Positions 9,501-22,556 of a stretch of 64,000 bases of DNA are shown here, one piece after another; the stretch's first letter is position 1; each line of letters starts with the position of its first letter. Below the pieces are notes generated by a model, which was not told the origin of the DNA, did no database searches, and saw nothing but the letters and a program-made list of their open reading frames with translations. The stretch covers positions 1 through 64,000 of the forward strand of contig CAZFJC010000011.1 in the NCBI GenBank assembly GCA_964518765.1. The letters run 5' to 3'. The position numbers and the translations under genes are program-made. The stretch is from CAZPNX01 sp964518765 (GTDB taxonomy: Bacteria > Edwardsbacteria > AC1 > EtOH8).

Positions 9501-10341
9501 GGCCCTCAAGCTCATTGTCTCGGCCAAGCGGGCTATCGAGACGGTGCAAAACAATGTCCAGGTGGAAAAGGAGAAGCTGGAGCGGGGCGACGAGCTCCCG
9601 GCCGACGTTATTAAGCTGGTTAAGGTGTTCGTGGCCCGTAAGCGCCGGCTGATGGTGGGCGATAAGCTGGCCGGACGCCACGGTAACAAGGGGGTGCTGG
9701 CCAAGATCGTTCCGGTCGAAGATATGCCCTACCTGTCGGACGGCACCCCGTTGGATCTGATATTAAATCCCCTGGGGGTGCCCTCGCGCATGAACCTGGG
9801 GCAGATCATGGAGACCCACCTGGGCTGGGCCGCCCAGATACTGGGATACAAGGTGGCCACCCCGGTGTTCAACGGGGCCACCTACAGCGAGGTGTCAGAG
9901 GAGATGGTCAAGGCCGGCCTGCCCGAGAACGGCAAGGTGCCGCTTTATGACGGCCGCAGCGGAGAGCAGTTCGACGCCCCGGTGACGGTGGGGGTGATGT
10001 ATATGCTTAAGCTCTCCCACCTGGTGGATGACAAGATCCACGCCCGGTCCATCGGCCCCTACTCCCTGATCACCCAGCAGCCGCTGGGAGGCAAGGCCCA
10101 CTTCGGCGGCCAGCGCTTCGGGGAGATGGAAGTCTGGGCCCTGGAGGCCTACGGCGCCGCCTATACCCTGCAGGAGATCCTGACCGTCAAGTCGGACGAC
10201 GTCCAGGGTCGGCAGCGGGTCTACGAGGCCATCGTCAAGGGGGAGAACCTGCCCGAGCCGGGGACGCCGGCCAGCTTCGACGTGTTGGTCAAGGAACTTC
10301 AAGGCCTGTGCCTGGATGTTCAACTGAACAAGGAGGATTAA
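6574..10341 (+). CDS. rpoB: DNA-directed RNA polymerase subunit beta
   Basis: The 1255-residue catalytic beta subunit. The start is a TTG at 6574 with AAGGAG 7 nt upstream. The rifampicin pocket (FFGSSQLSQFLDQPNPL, HKRRLSALGPGG) keeps the residues equivalent to E. coli Q513, D516, H526, R529 and S531, so no classical resistance change is visible. GRLCPIETPEGPNIGLI, KVTPKGE and GDKLAGRHGNKGV are conserved, and the end FDVLVKELQGLCLDV is typical. It lies 4 bp upstream of rpoC. Confidence 0.99.
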   Translation: MKQPKRREFSKIQSGIQLPNLLDMQISSFRDFLQKDVPPDKRKNEGLQAVFNEIFPIEDSQGRLSLEFVSYSIGSPRYSIPECHDRDMTFAAPLRAVLRLLIRDTSDPKLPPKEKLEREVYLGELPLMTDSGTFVINGAERVVVSQLHRSPGVFFAEKTHPSGKRMYTAEIIPYRGSWLKFLLDPNDLLWVSIDKHRKFHATLLLRAVGYAKNRDLLALFHQPEKVSLQGERQALGRYLMEDVVVPSTGEVLAGAGQVITPEVLAAIRLAKIEEVTVVGIDPNKDPAIIPRTLLADNNKGVKEDALSKIYNILHPGDAISPDLAKTVIEKLFFDRKYYDLKKVGRFQLNRRLGIEGSSSTVLTPKDFVEVVRYLLGLRLNQGVVDDIDHLGNRRVLRVGELVAGQFSVAISRMARMAKERMSIWDGSEAITPHELVNPRIVSSTINTFFGSSQLSQFLDQPNPLAELRHKRRLSALGPGGLTRERAGFEVRDVHYTHYGRLCPIETPEGPNIGLIASLACFARVNDLGFLETPYRKVKGGKLTGEVEYLSANEEDQFTIAQANTPLSEDGKLQADLALCRHRETFPRVKPGEVDFMDVSPQQLVSLSAALIPFLEHDDANRALMGSNMQCQAVPLLKPEAPIIGTGLEYRAAIDSGTMVLCHRDGVVEKVSADAVYLRPLKQDLAEVDFLKDSQLDHYPLIKHRRSNQDTCMNQRPIVREGDTVRRGEVIADGSSTYGGELAIGINCLVGFLPWVGFNFEDAIIISEKMVRDDKFTSIHIESFECFVRDTKRGPEEITREIPNVGEEAVKDLDENGVIRIGARVEAGDILVGKVTPKGETEPTPEEKLLRAIFGDKAGDIKDTSLKAPPGMDGVVCDVKVFSRKSQDRRTSLDEKRKIEELQKEAKKQVERIRHERDRRLVELLADATCNLTIKHGDKLVARKGQRLTREVLEEIRFEHDIEDLSEICEDRALGQKALKLIVSAKRAIETVQNNVQVEKEKLERGDELPADVIKLVKVFVARKRRLMVGDKLAGRHGNKGVLAKIVPVEDMPYLSDGTPLDLILNPLGVPSRMNLGQIMETHLGWAAQILGYKVATPVFNGATYSEVSEEMVKAGLPENGKVPLYDGRSGEQFDAPVTVGVMYMLKLSHLVDDKIHARSIGPYSLITQQPLGGKAHFGGQRFGEMEVWALEAYGAAYTLQEILTVKSDDVQGRQRVYEAIVKGENLPEPGTPASFDVLVKELQGLCLDVQLNKED

Positions 10342-10345
10342 AGAG

Positions 10346-14446
<4,101 letters not shown>

Positions 14447-14457
14447 TTGTTTTTTTC

Positions 14458-14494
14458 AAGAGGCCGGGGTGTCACCCCGGCCTCTTTTTTTTTT
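14458..14494 (+). terminator. Intrinsic terminator after rpoC
   Basis: A perfect 12-bp stem (AGAGGCCGGGGT at 14459-14470, ACCCCGGCCTCT at 14474-14485) with a GTC loop is followed by ten T. It separates the rpoBC unit from the str operon. Confidence 0.96.
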
Positions 14495-14744
14495 CACGGG
14501 GATTCATTTTAGATTAGAGGGCTTAATAGATAACTTGAAGAGAAATAAAAAGATACGGAAAACAATATATTATAAATTTGTATAACATCGATTATCTTAA
14601 TTAATTCCAATAAAAAATATTGACTTTTTAAGAGAAATCGTATATAATTACAAGTCTTTAGCGTAATTTTTCTGTATTCTCTTGCAGGAAAATTTATGAC
14701 GCAAGAGAGTATTTTTTTCGGAAAAAATTTTCACAGGAGATGGC
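14495..14744. other. AT-rich str operon leader region
   Basis: About 250 nt of AT-rich sequence without a coding frame. It contains the promoter at 14620-14648 and then a leader of about 90 nt before rpsL. No known riboswitch or ribosomal-protein binding motif is recognised. Confidence 0.6.
14620..14648 (+). promoter_or_regulatory. Sigma70-type promoter of str operon
   Basis: TTGACT (14620-14625), a 17-bp spacer and a perfect TATAAT (14643-14648). The expected start near 14655 is about 90 nt upstream of rpsL. Confidence 0.85.
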
Positions 14745-15119
14745 ATGCCGACCATCAACCAGCTAATCAGGCACGGAAGAAAAAGCAAGGCTAAGAAGAC
14801 CAAGGCGCCGGCCCTTTCCAACTGCCCGCAGCGCCGCGGCGTCTGCACCCGCGTCTATACCACCACGCCCAAGAAGCCCAACTCGGCCCTGCGAAAGGTG
14901 GCCAAGGTGAGGTTGTCGCACGGCTACGAGGTGGTGACCTATATCCCGGGCGAGGGCCACAACCTGCAGGAGCACTCCATTGTCATGGTGCGGGGCGGCA
15001 GGGTCAAGGACCTTCCGGGGGTGCGCTATCACATCGTACGCGGCAACCTGGATACGGCCGGTGTCGACGGGCGAAAGCGCAGCCGCAGCCTCTACGGCAC
15101 CAAAAGGGCGAAAAAGTAA
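14745..15119 (+). CDS. rpsL: 30S ribosomal protein S12
   Basis: A 124-residue decoding-centre protein. TTPKKPNSALRKVAKVRL and RGGRVKDLPGVRYH carry the conserved lysines where streptomycin-resistance changes arise, here in the wild-type form. CAGGAG precedes the ATG. It is the first gene of the str operon. Confidence 0.98.
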   Translation: MPTINQLIRHGRKSKAKKTKAPALSNCPQRRGVCTRVYTTTPKKPNSALRKVAKVRLSHGYEVVTYIPGEGHNLQEHSIVMVRGGRVKDLPGVRYHIVRGNLDTAGVDGRKRSRSLYGTKRAKK

Positions 15120-15120
15120 A

Positions 15121-15211
15121 TTCGCTTCGGCTACCGCTGAAGCTGAAATTCAAAATCCAAAATCCTAAACAACCCTAGAATTTTGCTTTTTGGATTTAAG
15201 GTTTATAAGAG
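15121..15211. repeat. AT-rich spacer palindrome between rpsL and rpsG
   Basis: The spacer contains AAATCCAAAA near its middle and the opposed TTTTTGGATTT before rpsG, forming an imperfect inverted repeat in AT-rich sequence. The wording (ATTCAAAATCCAAAATC) recurs in related form in other spacers of the window. Confidence 0.5.
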
Positions 15212-15682
15212 ATGCCGAGAAGAAAAAGAGTAGTCAAGCGGGAGATACTTCCCGATCCCAAGTATCATGACACCCTGGTAACGGTCTTCATCAACAACAT
15301 CATGCAGCGGGGCAAGAAGAGCGTGGCCGAACGCATCTTCTACCAGGCCCTGGAGATCGTAGAGAAGAAGGCCAAGCAGCCGGGCATCGAGGTCTTCAAG
15401 CAGGCGCTGAACAACATCAAGCCGGTGCTGGAGGTCAAGCCCCGCCGGGTGGGCGGCGCCACCTACCAGGTGCCGGTGGAGGTCAAGCCGGAGAGGCGGA
15501 CGGCCCTGGCCATCCGCTGGATGCTGGCCGCGGCCAAGGCCCGTTCCGAGCAGACCATGCGCGAGAGGCTGGCCGGCGAGATCATGTCTGCCAGCAAGAA
15601 CGAGGGCGGGGCCATCAAGAAGCGCGAGGATACCCACAAGATGGCCGAGGCCAACAAGGCCTTCGCCCATTATCGATTCTAG
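15212..15682 (+). CDS. rpsG: 30S ribosomal protein S7
   Basis: A 156-residue protein that nucleates assembly of the 30S head. It shows MPRRKRVVKREILPDPKYHD, KPRRVGGATYQVPVEV and ending KMAEANKAFAHYRF. The length is the family norm. It stands between rpsL and fusA. Confidence 0.98.
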   Translation: MPRRKRVVKREILPDPKYHDTLVTVFINNIMQRGKKSVAERIFYQALEIVEKKAKQPGIEVFKQALNNIKPVLEVKPRRVGGATYQVPVEVKPERRTALAIRWMLAAAKARSEQTMRERLAGEIMSASKNEGGAIKKREDTHKMAEANKAFAHYRF

Positions 15683-15783
15683 GCGGCAGAAGGCGGAAGC
15701 CTAACCGCTCCGGACCCCGCACCTGCGGCCACTGAGTCCCCAAGGCTCTGCCCGGACGGATGCCGGGCGAAGGCAAGGACGAG

Positions 15784-17877
15784 ATGACGCAGGAAGCCAG
15801 CCTACATAGGACCCGAAACATCGGCATCATGGCCCACATCGATGCCGGCAAGACCACTACTACCGAGCGCATCCTCTACTTCACCGGCAAGGTGCACCGC
15901 ATCGGGGAGGTGGACGACGGGGCGGCCACCATGGACTGGATGGACCAGGAGCGGGAGCGGGGCATCACCATCATGTCGGCCGCCACCACCTGCCAGTGGC
16001 GGGACTACCGCATCAACATCATCGACACCCCGGGGCATGTGGACTTCACCGTGGAGGTGGAGCGCTCTTTGAGAATACTGGACGGCGCCGTGGCCATATT
16101 CTGCGCCGTGGGGGGGGTGGAGCCCCAGTCGGAGACGGTGTGGCGCCAGGCCGATCGTTACCACATCCCCCGCATCGCCTACATTAATAAGATGGACCGG
16201 ACCGGGGCCGACTTCGATGCGGCGGTGTCCATGATGAGGGAAAGGCTGGGGGCGATGGCGGTGCCCCTGCACCTGCCCATCGGGGCCGAGGACTCCTTCG
16301 TGGGCATGGTGGACCTGGTGCAGATGAGGGCCTTGGTCTTCGACGGGCGTGAGGATACGCCCATCGAGGTCATGCCAATCCCCAAGGACCTCGAGGCCAA
16401 GGCAGGCGAGGCTAGACAGCACCTGGTGGAGCAGGCGGCCGAATTCGACGAGGAGGCCATGCACCTCTATCTGGAGGGCCGGGAGGTGCCGGCCGGGCCC
16501 CTGATGCGGGCCGTACGCAAAGGCACCCTGGAGATAAAACTGTTCCCGGTGCTGTGCGGGGCCTCGTTCCGCAACAAGGGGGTCAGGCCGCTGCTGGATG
16601 CCATCATCGACTACCTGCCGGCGCCGCTGGACCTGCCGCCCATCAGCGGCATCAATCCGGACACCGGGGAGAAGGAGACCCGGCGCGACGATCCCGAGGA
16701 GCCGTTCTCGGCCCTGGTCTTCAAGATCGCCACCGATCCCTACGTCGGCAAGCTGTCATACATACGCATCTACTCCGGCCGGATCCGGGCCGGGCAGGCC
16801 GTTTACAACAGCGTTCTGGAGAAGCACGAGCGGATCAACCGCCTGCTGCTGATGCATGCCAACAAGCGCGAGGACATCGAGGAGGCGTCGGCCGGGGATA
16901 TCGTGGCCGCGGTGGGCCTCAAGGAGAGCAAGACCGGCCATACCCTCAGCGAGAAGAAGAGCCCCATCGTCCTGGAGTCGATGCGCTTCCCCGAGCCGGT
17001 GATCTCGGTGGCCATCGAGCCCAAGACCAAGGCCGACGAGGAGAAAATCTCCAACGCTCTTTCCAAGCTGTCCGAGGAGGACCCCACCTTCCGGGTGAAG
17101 GCCGACCCCGAAACCGGGCAGACAATCATCTCCGGTATGGGCGAGCTTCATTTGGAGATTATCGTCGACCGGATGCTACGCGAGTTCGGGGTCCAGGCCA
17201 AGGTGGGACAGCCCCAGGTATCCTACCGCGAGACCATCCGTCAGGCGGTCAGGGCCGAGGGGAAGTTCGTCAAACAAACCGGCGGCCGGGGGCAATACGG
17301 CCACGTCGAGATCCTGATGGAGCCCACCGGCCCCGGCTCGGGCATCCAGTTCGAGAACAAGATTATCGGCGGGGCCATCCCCCGCGAGTTCATCGGCCCG
17401 GTGGAGAAGGGAGCCCGCGAGGCCTTGGAGTCTGGTCTGCTGGCCGGCTTCCCGGTGGTGGACGTCAAGGTAACCCTGCTGGACGGCTCCCACCACGAGG
17501 TCGACTCCTCGGAGATCTCTTTCAAGGTGGCCGGGTCGCTGGCGGTGCAGGAAGCCCAGCGACGGGCGGGCTCGGTGCTGCTGGAGCCGCAGATGTTCGT
17601 GGAGGTGGTGGTTCCCGACCTATACATGGGCGACGTCCTGGGGGACCTTACCGCCAGGCGGGGCCGGATAACCGGGATGACCAAGCGCCGCGAGGCCCAG
17701 GCCATCGACGCCATCGTGCCCCTGGCCGAGATGTTCGGCTACGCCACCAGGCTGCGCTCGCTGTCCCAGGGCCGGGCCGTCTACACCATGCAGTTCCACC
17801 ACTACGAGGAGGTGCCCCAGGGCATCTTGGAAAAGCTGACGTCCGAGGGAAAGGTATTCCTGGCAGGCAACAAGTAA
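15784..17877 (+). CDS. fusA: Elongation factor G
   Basis: The 697-residue translocation GTPase. G1 AHIDAGKT, G2 RGITI, DTPGHVD and NKMD are present, followed by domains II to V with GGRGQYGHVEI and the C-terminal GYATRLRSLSQGRAVYTM. I chose ATG 15784 (preceded by AAGGACGAG), which gives the family start RTRNIGIMAHIDAGKT; an in-frame ATG at 15760 would add 8 residues. Classical EF-G length, not the shorter or divergent paralogue. Confidence 0.97.
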   Translation: MTQEASLHRTRNIGIMAHIDAGKTTTTERILYFTGKVHRIGEVDDGAATMDWMDQERERGITIMSAATTCQWRDYRINIIDTPGHVDFTVEVERSLRILDGAVAIFCAVGGVEPQSETVWRQADRYHIPRIAYINKMDRTGADFDAAVSMMRERLGAMAVPLHLPIGAEDSFVGMVDLVQMRALVFDGREDTPIEVMPIPKDLEAKAGEARQHLVEQAAEFDEEAMHLYLEGREVPAGPLMRAVRKGTLEIKLFPVLCGASFRNKGVRPLLDAIIDYLPAPLDLPPISGINPDTGEKETRRDDPEEPFSALVFKIATDPYVGKLSYIRIYSGRIRAGQAVYNSVLEKHERINRLLLMHANKREDIEEASAGDIVAAVGLKESKTGHTLSEKKSPIVLESMRFPEPVISVAIEPKTKADEEKISNALSKLSEEDPTFRVKADPETGQTIISGMGELHLEIIVDRMLREFGVQAKVGQPQVSYRETIRQAVRAEGKFVKQTGGRGQYGHVEILMEPTGPGSGIQFENKIIGGAIPREFIGPVEKGAREALESGLLAGFPVVDVKVTLLDGSHHEVDSSEISFKVAGSLAVQEAQRRAGSVLLEPQMFVEVVVPDLYMGDVLGDLTARRGRITGMTKRREAQAIDAIVPLAEMFGYATRLRSLSQGRAVYTMQFHHYEEVPQGILEKLTSEGKVFLAGNK

Positions 17878-17987
17878 TGTCACCTATCCACCAATAACAC
17901 TAAAGCACCGATAATTTAGTGGCCCTTCGTGTCGATTAGTGGATAGAAGAAGAAACACCCACCACTCCATGATTAGGAGATAGAGCC

Positions 17988-19178
17988 ATGGCCAAGGCGA
18001 AGTTTGAGCGGAAGAAGCCTCACGTTAACATCGGGACGATTGGTCACGTGGACCACGGGAAGACGACGTTGACCTCGGCCATCACCAAGTATTTGTCGAA
18101 GAAGGGGATGGCGCAGGCGAAGAGCTACGAGGAGATCGACAATGCGCCCGAGGAGAAGGCGCGCGGGGTGACCATCAACGTGCACCACGCGGAGTACGAG
18201 ACGGAGAAGCGGCACTACGCGCACGTGGACTGTCCGGGGCATGCGGACTACATCAAGAACATGATCACCGGGGCGGCGCAGATGGACGGGGCGATTCTGG
18301 TGGTGGCGGCCTCGGAGGGGGCGATGCCGCAGACGCGGGAGCACATACTTTTGGCGCGGCAGGTGGGTGTTCCGGCGCTGGTGGTGTATTTGAACAAGGT
18401 GGACCAGGTGGACGATCCGGAGCTGGTGGAGATAGTGGAGATGGAGGTGCGGGATTTGTTGACGCAGTACCAGTTTCCCGGGGACAAGATTCCGTTCATT
18501 CGTGGGAGCGCCTTGAAGGCCATGGAGGAGGAGGACTCGGAGATCGGGGTGCAGGCGATTCAGAAGTTGATGGATGCGGTGGACAGCTACATACCGGATC
18601 CGGTGCGGGACGTGGACAAGCCGTTTTTGATGGCCATCGAGGATGTGTTTTCGATCACGGGCCGTGGGACGGTGGGGACGGGCCGGGTGGAGCGGGGCAA
18701 GGTGAAGGTTGGGGACAAGGTGGAGCGGGTGGGGATCAAGGAGACGCGGGAGACGGTGGTGACCGGGGTGGAGATGTTCCGCAAGCTGTTGGACGAAGCC
18801 CAGGCTGGGGACAACATCGGGGTGCTGTTGCGTGGGATAGAGAAGGACGATCTGGAGCGTGGTATGGTGCTGGCGGCGCCGAAGAGCATTACGCCGCACA
18901 AGAGGTTCAAGGGTGAGGTGTACGTGCTGACCAAGGAGGAGGGTGGCCGTCACACGCCGTTTTTCAATGGGTACCGGCCGCAGTTTTACTTTCGGACCAC
19001 GGATGTGACGGGGAGCGTCAAGCTTCCGGCCGGGGTGGAGATGATCATGCCGGGGGACAACATCACCATCGAAGGGGAGCTGTTGACGCCGATCGCCATG
19101 GAAAAGGGGCTGCGCTTCGCCATCCGCGAGGGCGGCCGGACCGTGGGCGCCGGCACCGTCACCGAGATCATCGAATAG
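17988..19178 (+). CDS. tuf: Elongation factor Tu, copy 2
   Basis: A 396-residue EF-Tu in the classical str operon place after fusA, with AGGAGATAGAGCC before the ATG. The coding region, from the ATG through TAGGCGGC just past the stop, appears the same as copy 1, while flanks differ completely. Such identity over 1191 bp indicates gene conversion or recent duplication. Function and motifs are as for copy 1. Confidence 0.98.
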   Translation: MAKAKFERKKPHVNIGTIGHVDHGKTTLTSAITKYLSKKGMAQAKSYEEIDNAPEEKARGVTINVHHAEYETEKRHYAHVDCPGHADYIKNMITGAAQMDGAILVVAASEGAMPQTREHILLARQVGVPALVVYLNKVDQVDDPELVEIVEMEVRDLLTQYQFPGDKIPFIRGSALKAMEEEDSEIGVQAIQKLMDAVDSYIPDPVRDVDKPFLMAIEDVFSITGRGTVGTGRVERGKVKVGDKVERVGIKETRETVVTGVEMFRKLLDEAQAGDNIGVLLRGIEKDDLERGMVLAAPKSITPHKRFKGEVYVLTKEEGGRHTPFFNGYRPQFYFRTTDVTGSVKLPAGVEMIMPGDNITIEGELLTPIAMEKGLRFAIREGGRTVGAGTVTEIIE

Positions 19179-19306
19179 GCGGCGGATCTTTTGCTCGGGG
19201 AAACTTATCCCGGGGAGGAACGAGGACACAGGGGGTATACGAAAACATCGGTTGTTTGGCGGAACGGGAAAAGGATATATCAGTAATTAAAAATCGGATA
19301 ACAGAT

Positions 19307-19624
19307 ATGACCACAGGCCAAGTCATCAGGATCAAGCTCAAGGCCTACGATCACGCGGTGCTGGACAGGTCGGTGGGCGAGATCGTCAACACCGCCAAGC
19401 GCACCGGGGCCAGGGTGGCCGGGCCCATCCCCATGCCCACCAGGCGGACGGTCTACACGGTCAACCGCTCCACCCACGTGGACAAGAAGTCGCGGGAGCA
19501 GTTCGAGCGCCGCATCCACAAGAGGCTGATCGATATCTGGAACTCGACCCCCCAGACCATCAACGCCCTGACCAAACTGGAGCTGCCGGCCGGGGTGGAC
19601 ATCGAGATCAAGACCGGGCTGTGA
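19307..19624 (+). CDS. rpsJ: 30S ribosomal protein S10
   Basis: A 105-residue protein that also serves in antitermination with NusB. IRIKLKAYDHAVLDRSV and GPIPMPTRRTVYTVNRSTHVDKKSREQFE are the family signatures. ATG 19307 gives the usual start; only a weak GGAT ribosome-binding site is seen. It opens the S10 cluster about 130 nt after tuf copy 2. Confidence 0.96.
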   Translation: MTTGQVIRIKLKAYDHAVLDRSVGEIVNTAKRTGARVAGPIPMPTRRTVYTVNRSTHVDKKSREQFERRIHKRLIDIWNSTPQTINALTKLELPAGVDIEIKTGL

Positions 19625-19670
19625 TGCCCAGGGCCGAGGGATAAGGCAGAAGGGACAAGGATAGAATCGC

Positions 19671-20291
19671 ATGAGCGGAATGATCGGAAGAAAGATAGGG
19701 ATGACCCAGGTCTATGGCCAGGGCAACCGGGCGGTGCCGGTGACCCTGATCGAGGCCGGGCCCTGCGTGGTCGTCCAGGTAAAAACCAAAGAGCGTGACG
19801 GATACGAGGCGGTACAGCTGGGGTTCCTCGACGCCAAGCCGTCCAAGGTCAATAAGCCTTTGTCGGGGCACTTCGCCGCGGCCAAGACGGCCCCCAAGAG
19901 GGTGCTGCGCGAGTTCCGGGTGCCGGACGCCTCCGGCTTCCAGCCGGGCCAGGCGGTCACCGCCGAGCTCTTCAAGCCGGGCGAGCTGGTCAAGATCACC
20001 GGGACCACCAAGGGCAAGGGCACGGCCGGCGTGGTCAAGCGCCACGGCTTCCACGGCGGTCCGGCCACCCATGGGCAGACCGACCGCACCCGCCGGGCTG
20101 GCGCCGTCAGCTCGGGCTCGACCCCGGGCCGGGTATATCCCGGCAAGAAGATGTCCGGGCGCCTGGGAAACCGCACCTTCTCTCTGCGTAACGTTATCAT
20201 CGAGCGGATCGACGCCGAGAAGAACCTGATCGCGGTCAAGGGCCGGGTGCCTGGGGCGGCCGAAGGCATCCTCACCATCCACAAGCAATGA
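19671..20291 (+). CDS. rplC: 50S ribosomal protein L3
   Basis: A 206-residue early assembly protein near the peptidyl transferase centre. IGRKIGMTQVY, KGKGTAGVVKRHGFHGGPATHG and GSTPGRVYPGKKMSG are diagnostic. The start is ATG 19671 (MSGMIGRK), though M4 could also serve. It overlaps rplD by 4 bp (ATGA). Confidence 0.97.
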   Translation: MSGMIGRKIGMTQVYGQGNRAVPVTLIEAGPCVVVQVKTKERDGYEAVQLGFLDAKPSKVNKPLSGHFAAAKTAPKRVLREFRVPDASGFQPGQAVTAELFKPGELVKITGTTKGKGTAGVVKRHGFHGGPATHGQTDRTRRAGAVSSGSTPGRVYPGKKMSGRLGNRTFSLRNVIIERIDAEKNLIAVKGRVPGAAEGILTIHKQ

Positions 20292-20932
20292 GCAAGGCGA
20301 CCCCCATGCCAGAAGTCAACCGTTACGACAGCGCCGGCAAGAAGGCCGGCACCCTGGACCTGCCCCAGGAGATCTTCGGGGCCGAGGTCAACCGGCACCT
20401 CCTATACCTCTCGGTCAAACAGAGCCTGGACAGCCGCCGCCAGGGGACGGCCAGCACCCAGAATGCCGGAGACGTCAGGGGCGGTGGCAAGAAGCCCTAT
20501 CCCCAAAAGCATACCGGCCGGGCCAGGCAGGGAAGCCGACGCTCCTCCATCCAGGTGGGAGGCTATGTGGCCCACGGTCCGCATCCCCGCGACTATTCCT
20601 GGAACCTGCCCAAAAGGCAGAGGCGGGCGGCGCTGGTATCGGCCCTGTCCGATTCCGCCGCCAGCGGCAAGATCTCGGTAATCGAGTCCCTGCCCGCCAG
20701 CGGCAAGACCAAGGAGCTGAGCTCGGTCATTACGGCTATGGGCCTGTCCGGGAGCAAGGTCCTGCTGCTGGACGCGGCCTCGCCTGTCCCGCTGCAACGG
20801 GCCGGGCGTAACATACCGGGCCTGCGCCTGGTTCCGGCGCGCCAGCTACACCCCTACGACCTGCTCTGGTCCGACCACGTGGTCGCCACCGAGAACGGTT
20901 TGAAAACTCTGCAGGAGGCCCTCAGCCGATGA
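20288..20932 (+). CDS. rplD: 50S ribosomal protein L4
   Basis: A 214-residue L4/L4e-fold protein lining the exit tunnel. GGGKKPYPQKHTGRARQGS is the conserved tunnel loop. It starts within the rplC stop (ATGA) and ends in an ATGA overlap with rplW, indicating translational coupling. In other bacteria L4 represses the S10 operon; no leader structure could be assigned here. Confidence 0.96.
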   Translation: MSKATPMPEVNRYDSAGKKAGTLDLPQEIFGAEVNRHLLYLSVKQSLDSRRQGTASTQNAGDVRGGGKKPYPQKHTGRARQGSRRSSIQVGGYVAHGPHPRDYSWNLPKRQRRAALVSALSDSAASGKISVIESLPASGKTKELSSVITAMGLSGSKVLLLDAASPVPLQRAGRNIPGLRLVPARQLHPYDLLWSDHVVATENGLKTLQEALSR

Positions 20933-21219
20933 AGGATCTGCATGAAGTCATCCGGCGGCCGGTGGTCACCGAGAAGATAACCGCCCTGCGCGAGGCCCAC
21001 AACCGCTACAGCTTCGAGGTGGCTCCCTGGGCCAACAAGCTCCAGATCAAGCGGGCGGTGGAGACGCTGTTTAAGGTCAAGGTGACCGGGGTTACCACCA
21101 TGAACATCCGCGGCAAGATCAAGCGGCTGGGGAGGAACACCGGGCAGAGGCCGGACTGGAAGAAGGCTATCGTCACCCTGGCCAAGGACAACAAGATCGA
21201 GCTGATCGAGGGCATCTAA
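20929..21219 (+). CDS. rplW: 50S ribosomal protein L23
   Basis: A 96-residue protein at the tunnel exit that docks trigger factor and SRP. IRRPVVTEKIT, NRYSFEV and VTTMNIRGKIKRLGRNTGQRPDWKKAIVTL (in parts) match the family. It overlaps rplD by 4 bp. Confidence 0.96.
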   Translation: MKDLHEVIRRPVVTEKITALREAHNRYSFEVAPWANKLQIKRAVETLFKVKVTGVTTMNIRGKIKRLGRNTGQRPDWKKAIVTLAKDNKIELIEGI

Positions 21220-21270
21220 ACCCTGGAGATACCGGCTGCACCACCGAACTAAATAAGGATAGAACACGTC

Positions 21271-22095
21271 ATGGGCATCAAGGCATACAAACCGGTGACC
21301 CCGGGCCTACGGCACCGCACCGGCTATACCTTCGAGGAGATCACCACCGATCGGCCGCGCAAGGGCCTTGTGGCGCCGCTCATCAAGAGCGGGGGACGCA
21401 ACAACCACGGCCGGGTGACCGCCGATCATCGCGGCGGAGGCCACAAGCGAGCCTACCGGCTGATAGACTTCCGCCGGGATAAGTTTGGCATCCCGGCCAC
21501 GGTGGCCTCCATCGAATACGATCCCAACCGCTCCTCGCGTATCGCCCTTTTGAAGTACCGTGACGGCGAGTGGCGCTATATAGTGGCTCCGTTGGGGCTT
21601 AAGCCCGGCGACCAGCTAAGCTCGGGCCCGGGCTCCGAGATCAAGGTGGGCAACGCCCTCCCCATCTCCGAGATCCCGCTGGGCACCACCGTCCACAATA
21701 TCGAGCTCAAGCGGGGCAAGGGGGGGCAGCTGGTTCGCACCGCCGGGGGCGGCGCCCAGGTCCTGGCCAAGGAGGGCGAACACGCCCAGCTTCGCATGCC
21801 CTCGGGAGAGGTGAGGATGGTGCGTTTGGACTGCCTGGCCACCGTCGGCCAGGTGGGGAATCTGGAGCACGAGAACATCTCCATCGGCAAGGCGGGGCGC
21901 AGCCGCTGGTTGGGCCGGCGGCCCCATTCCCGGGGCGTGGCCAAGAATCCCCACGACCATCCCATGGGCGGCGGCGAGGGCAAATCGTCGGGCGGAAGGC
22001 ATCCTTGCAGCTCCCGCGGGCTCCTGGCCAAGGGCCGCAAGACGCGCCGTAAAAGGAATATCACCGGCAAGTTCATCCTTAAGAGGAGGAAGTAA
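21271..22095 (+). CDS. rplB: 50S ribosomal protein L2
   Basis: A 274-residue protein needed for subunit joining and peptidyl transfer. SGGRNNHGRVTADHRGGGHKR, ALPISEIPLGTTVHNIE and the functional HPHGGGEG-like loop (here DHPMGGGEGKSSGGRHP) are present. It overlaps the rpsS start by one base (TAATG). Confidence 0.98.
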   Translation: MGIKAYKPVTPGLRHRTGYTFEEITTDRPRKGLVAPLIKSGGRNNHGRVTADHRGGGHKRAYRLIDFRRDKFGIPATVASIEYDPNRSSRIALLKYRDGEWRYIVAPLGLKPGDQLSSGPGSEIKVGNALPISEIPLGTTVHNIELKRGKGGQLVRTAGGGAQVLAKEGEHAQLRMPSGEVRMVRLDCLATVGQVGNLEHENISIGKAGRSRWLGRRPHSRGVAKNPHDHPMGGGEGKSSGGRHPCSSRGLLAKGRKTRRKRNITGKFILKRRK

Positions 22096-22469
22096 TGTCC
22101 CGGTCTCTTAAGAAGGGCCCATACATCGACCCCAAGCTCTGGGGCAAGATAGAGGCCCTGCGCTCCACGGGCGAGAAGAAGGTGATCAAGACCTGGGCCC
22201 GGCGCTCCATCATACCTCCGGAGTTCGTCAGCTACACCATCGCGGTGCACAACGGCAACAAGTTCATCCCGGTCTACATCACCGAGAACATGGTGGGGCA
22301 CAAGCTGGGCGAGTTCGCCCCCACCCGCACCTTCCGCAAGCATGGGGCGGTGGGCAAGGAGGAGGACAAGAAGAAAAAGGCCGAGACCGTCACCACCGTG
22401 GCTGCCCCGGCCGCCAGCGCCGCCCCGGCCGCCAGCGCCCCCCCGGCCGGAGAGAAATCCAAGGGATAG
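22095..22469 (+). CDS. rpsS: 30S ribosomal protein S19 with C-terminal extension
   Basis: A 30S head protein. The body (SRSLKKGPYIDPKLW, TWARRSIIPPEFV, NMVGHKLGEFAPTRTFRKHG) is normal, but the protein has 124 residues rather than about 92. The extra tail from residue about 90 begins with a charged KEEDKKKK stretch and becomes Ala/Pro-rich. The reading frame is intact, so the extension appears real. It is coupled to rplB. Confidence 0.96.
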   Translation: MSRSLKKGPYIDPKLWGKIEALRSTGEKKVIKTWARRSIIPPEFVSYTIAVHNGNKFIPVYITENMVGHKLGEFAPTRTFRKHGAVGKEEDKKKKAETVTTVAAPAASAAPAASAPPAGEKSKG

Positions 22470-22556
22470 CCATCCAGGCCCGTCTCCGCATAAATCCCGG
22501 GGGCAGACGGCCCGCATCATGGTACGAAAATCCTGAGAAAGTTTAGGGAAAGAACC

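Noticed and set aside
17973..19229. Long antisense frames opposite both tuf genes
   Set aside because: They repeat in both copies simply because tuf is duplicated; the products are low-complexity His/Leu/Arg-rich strings.
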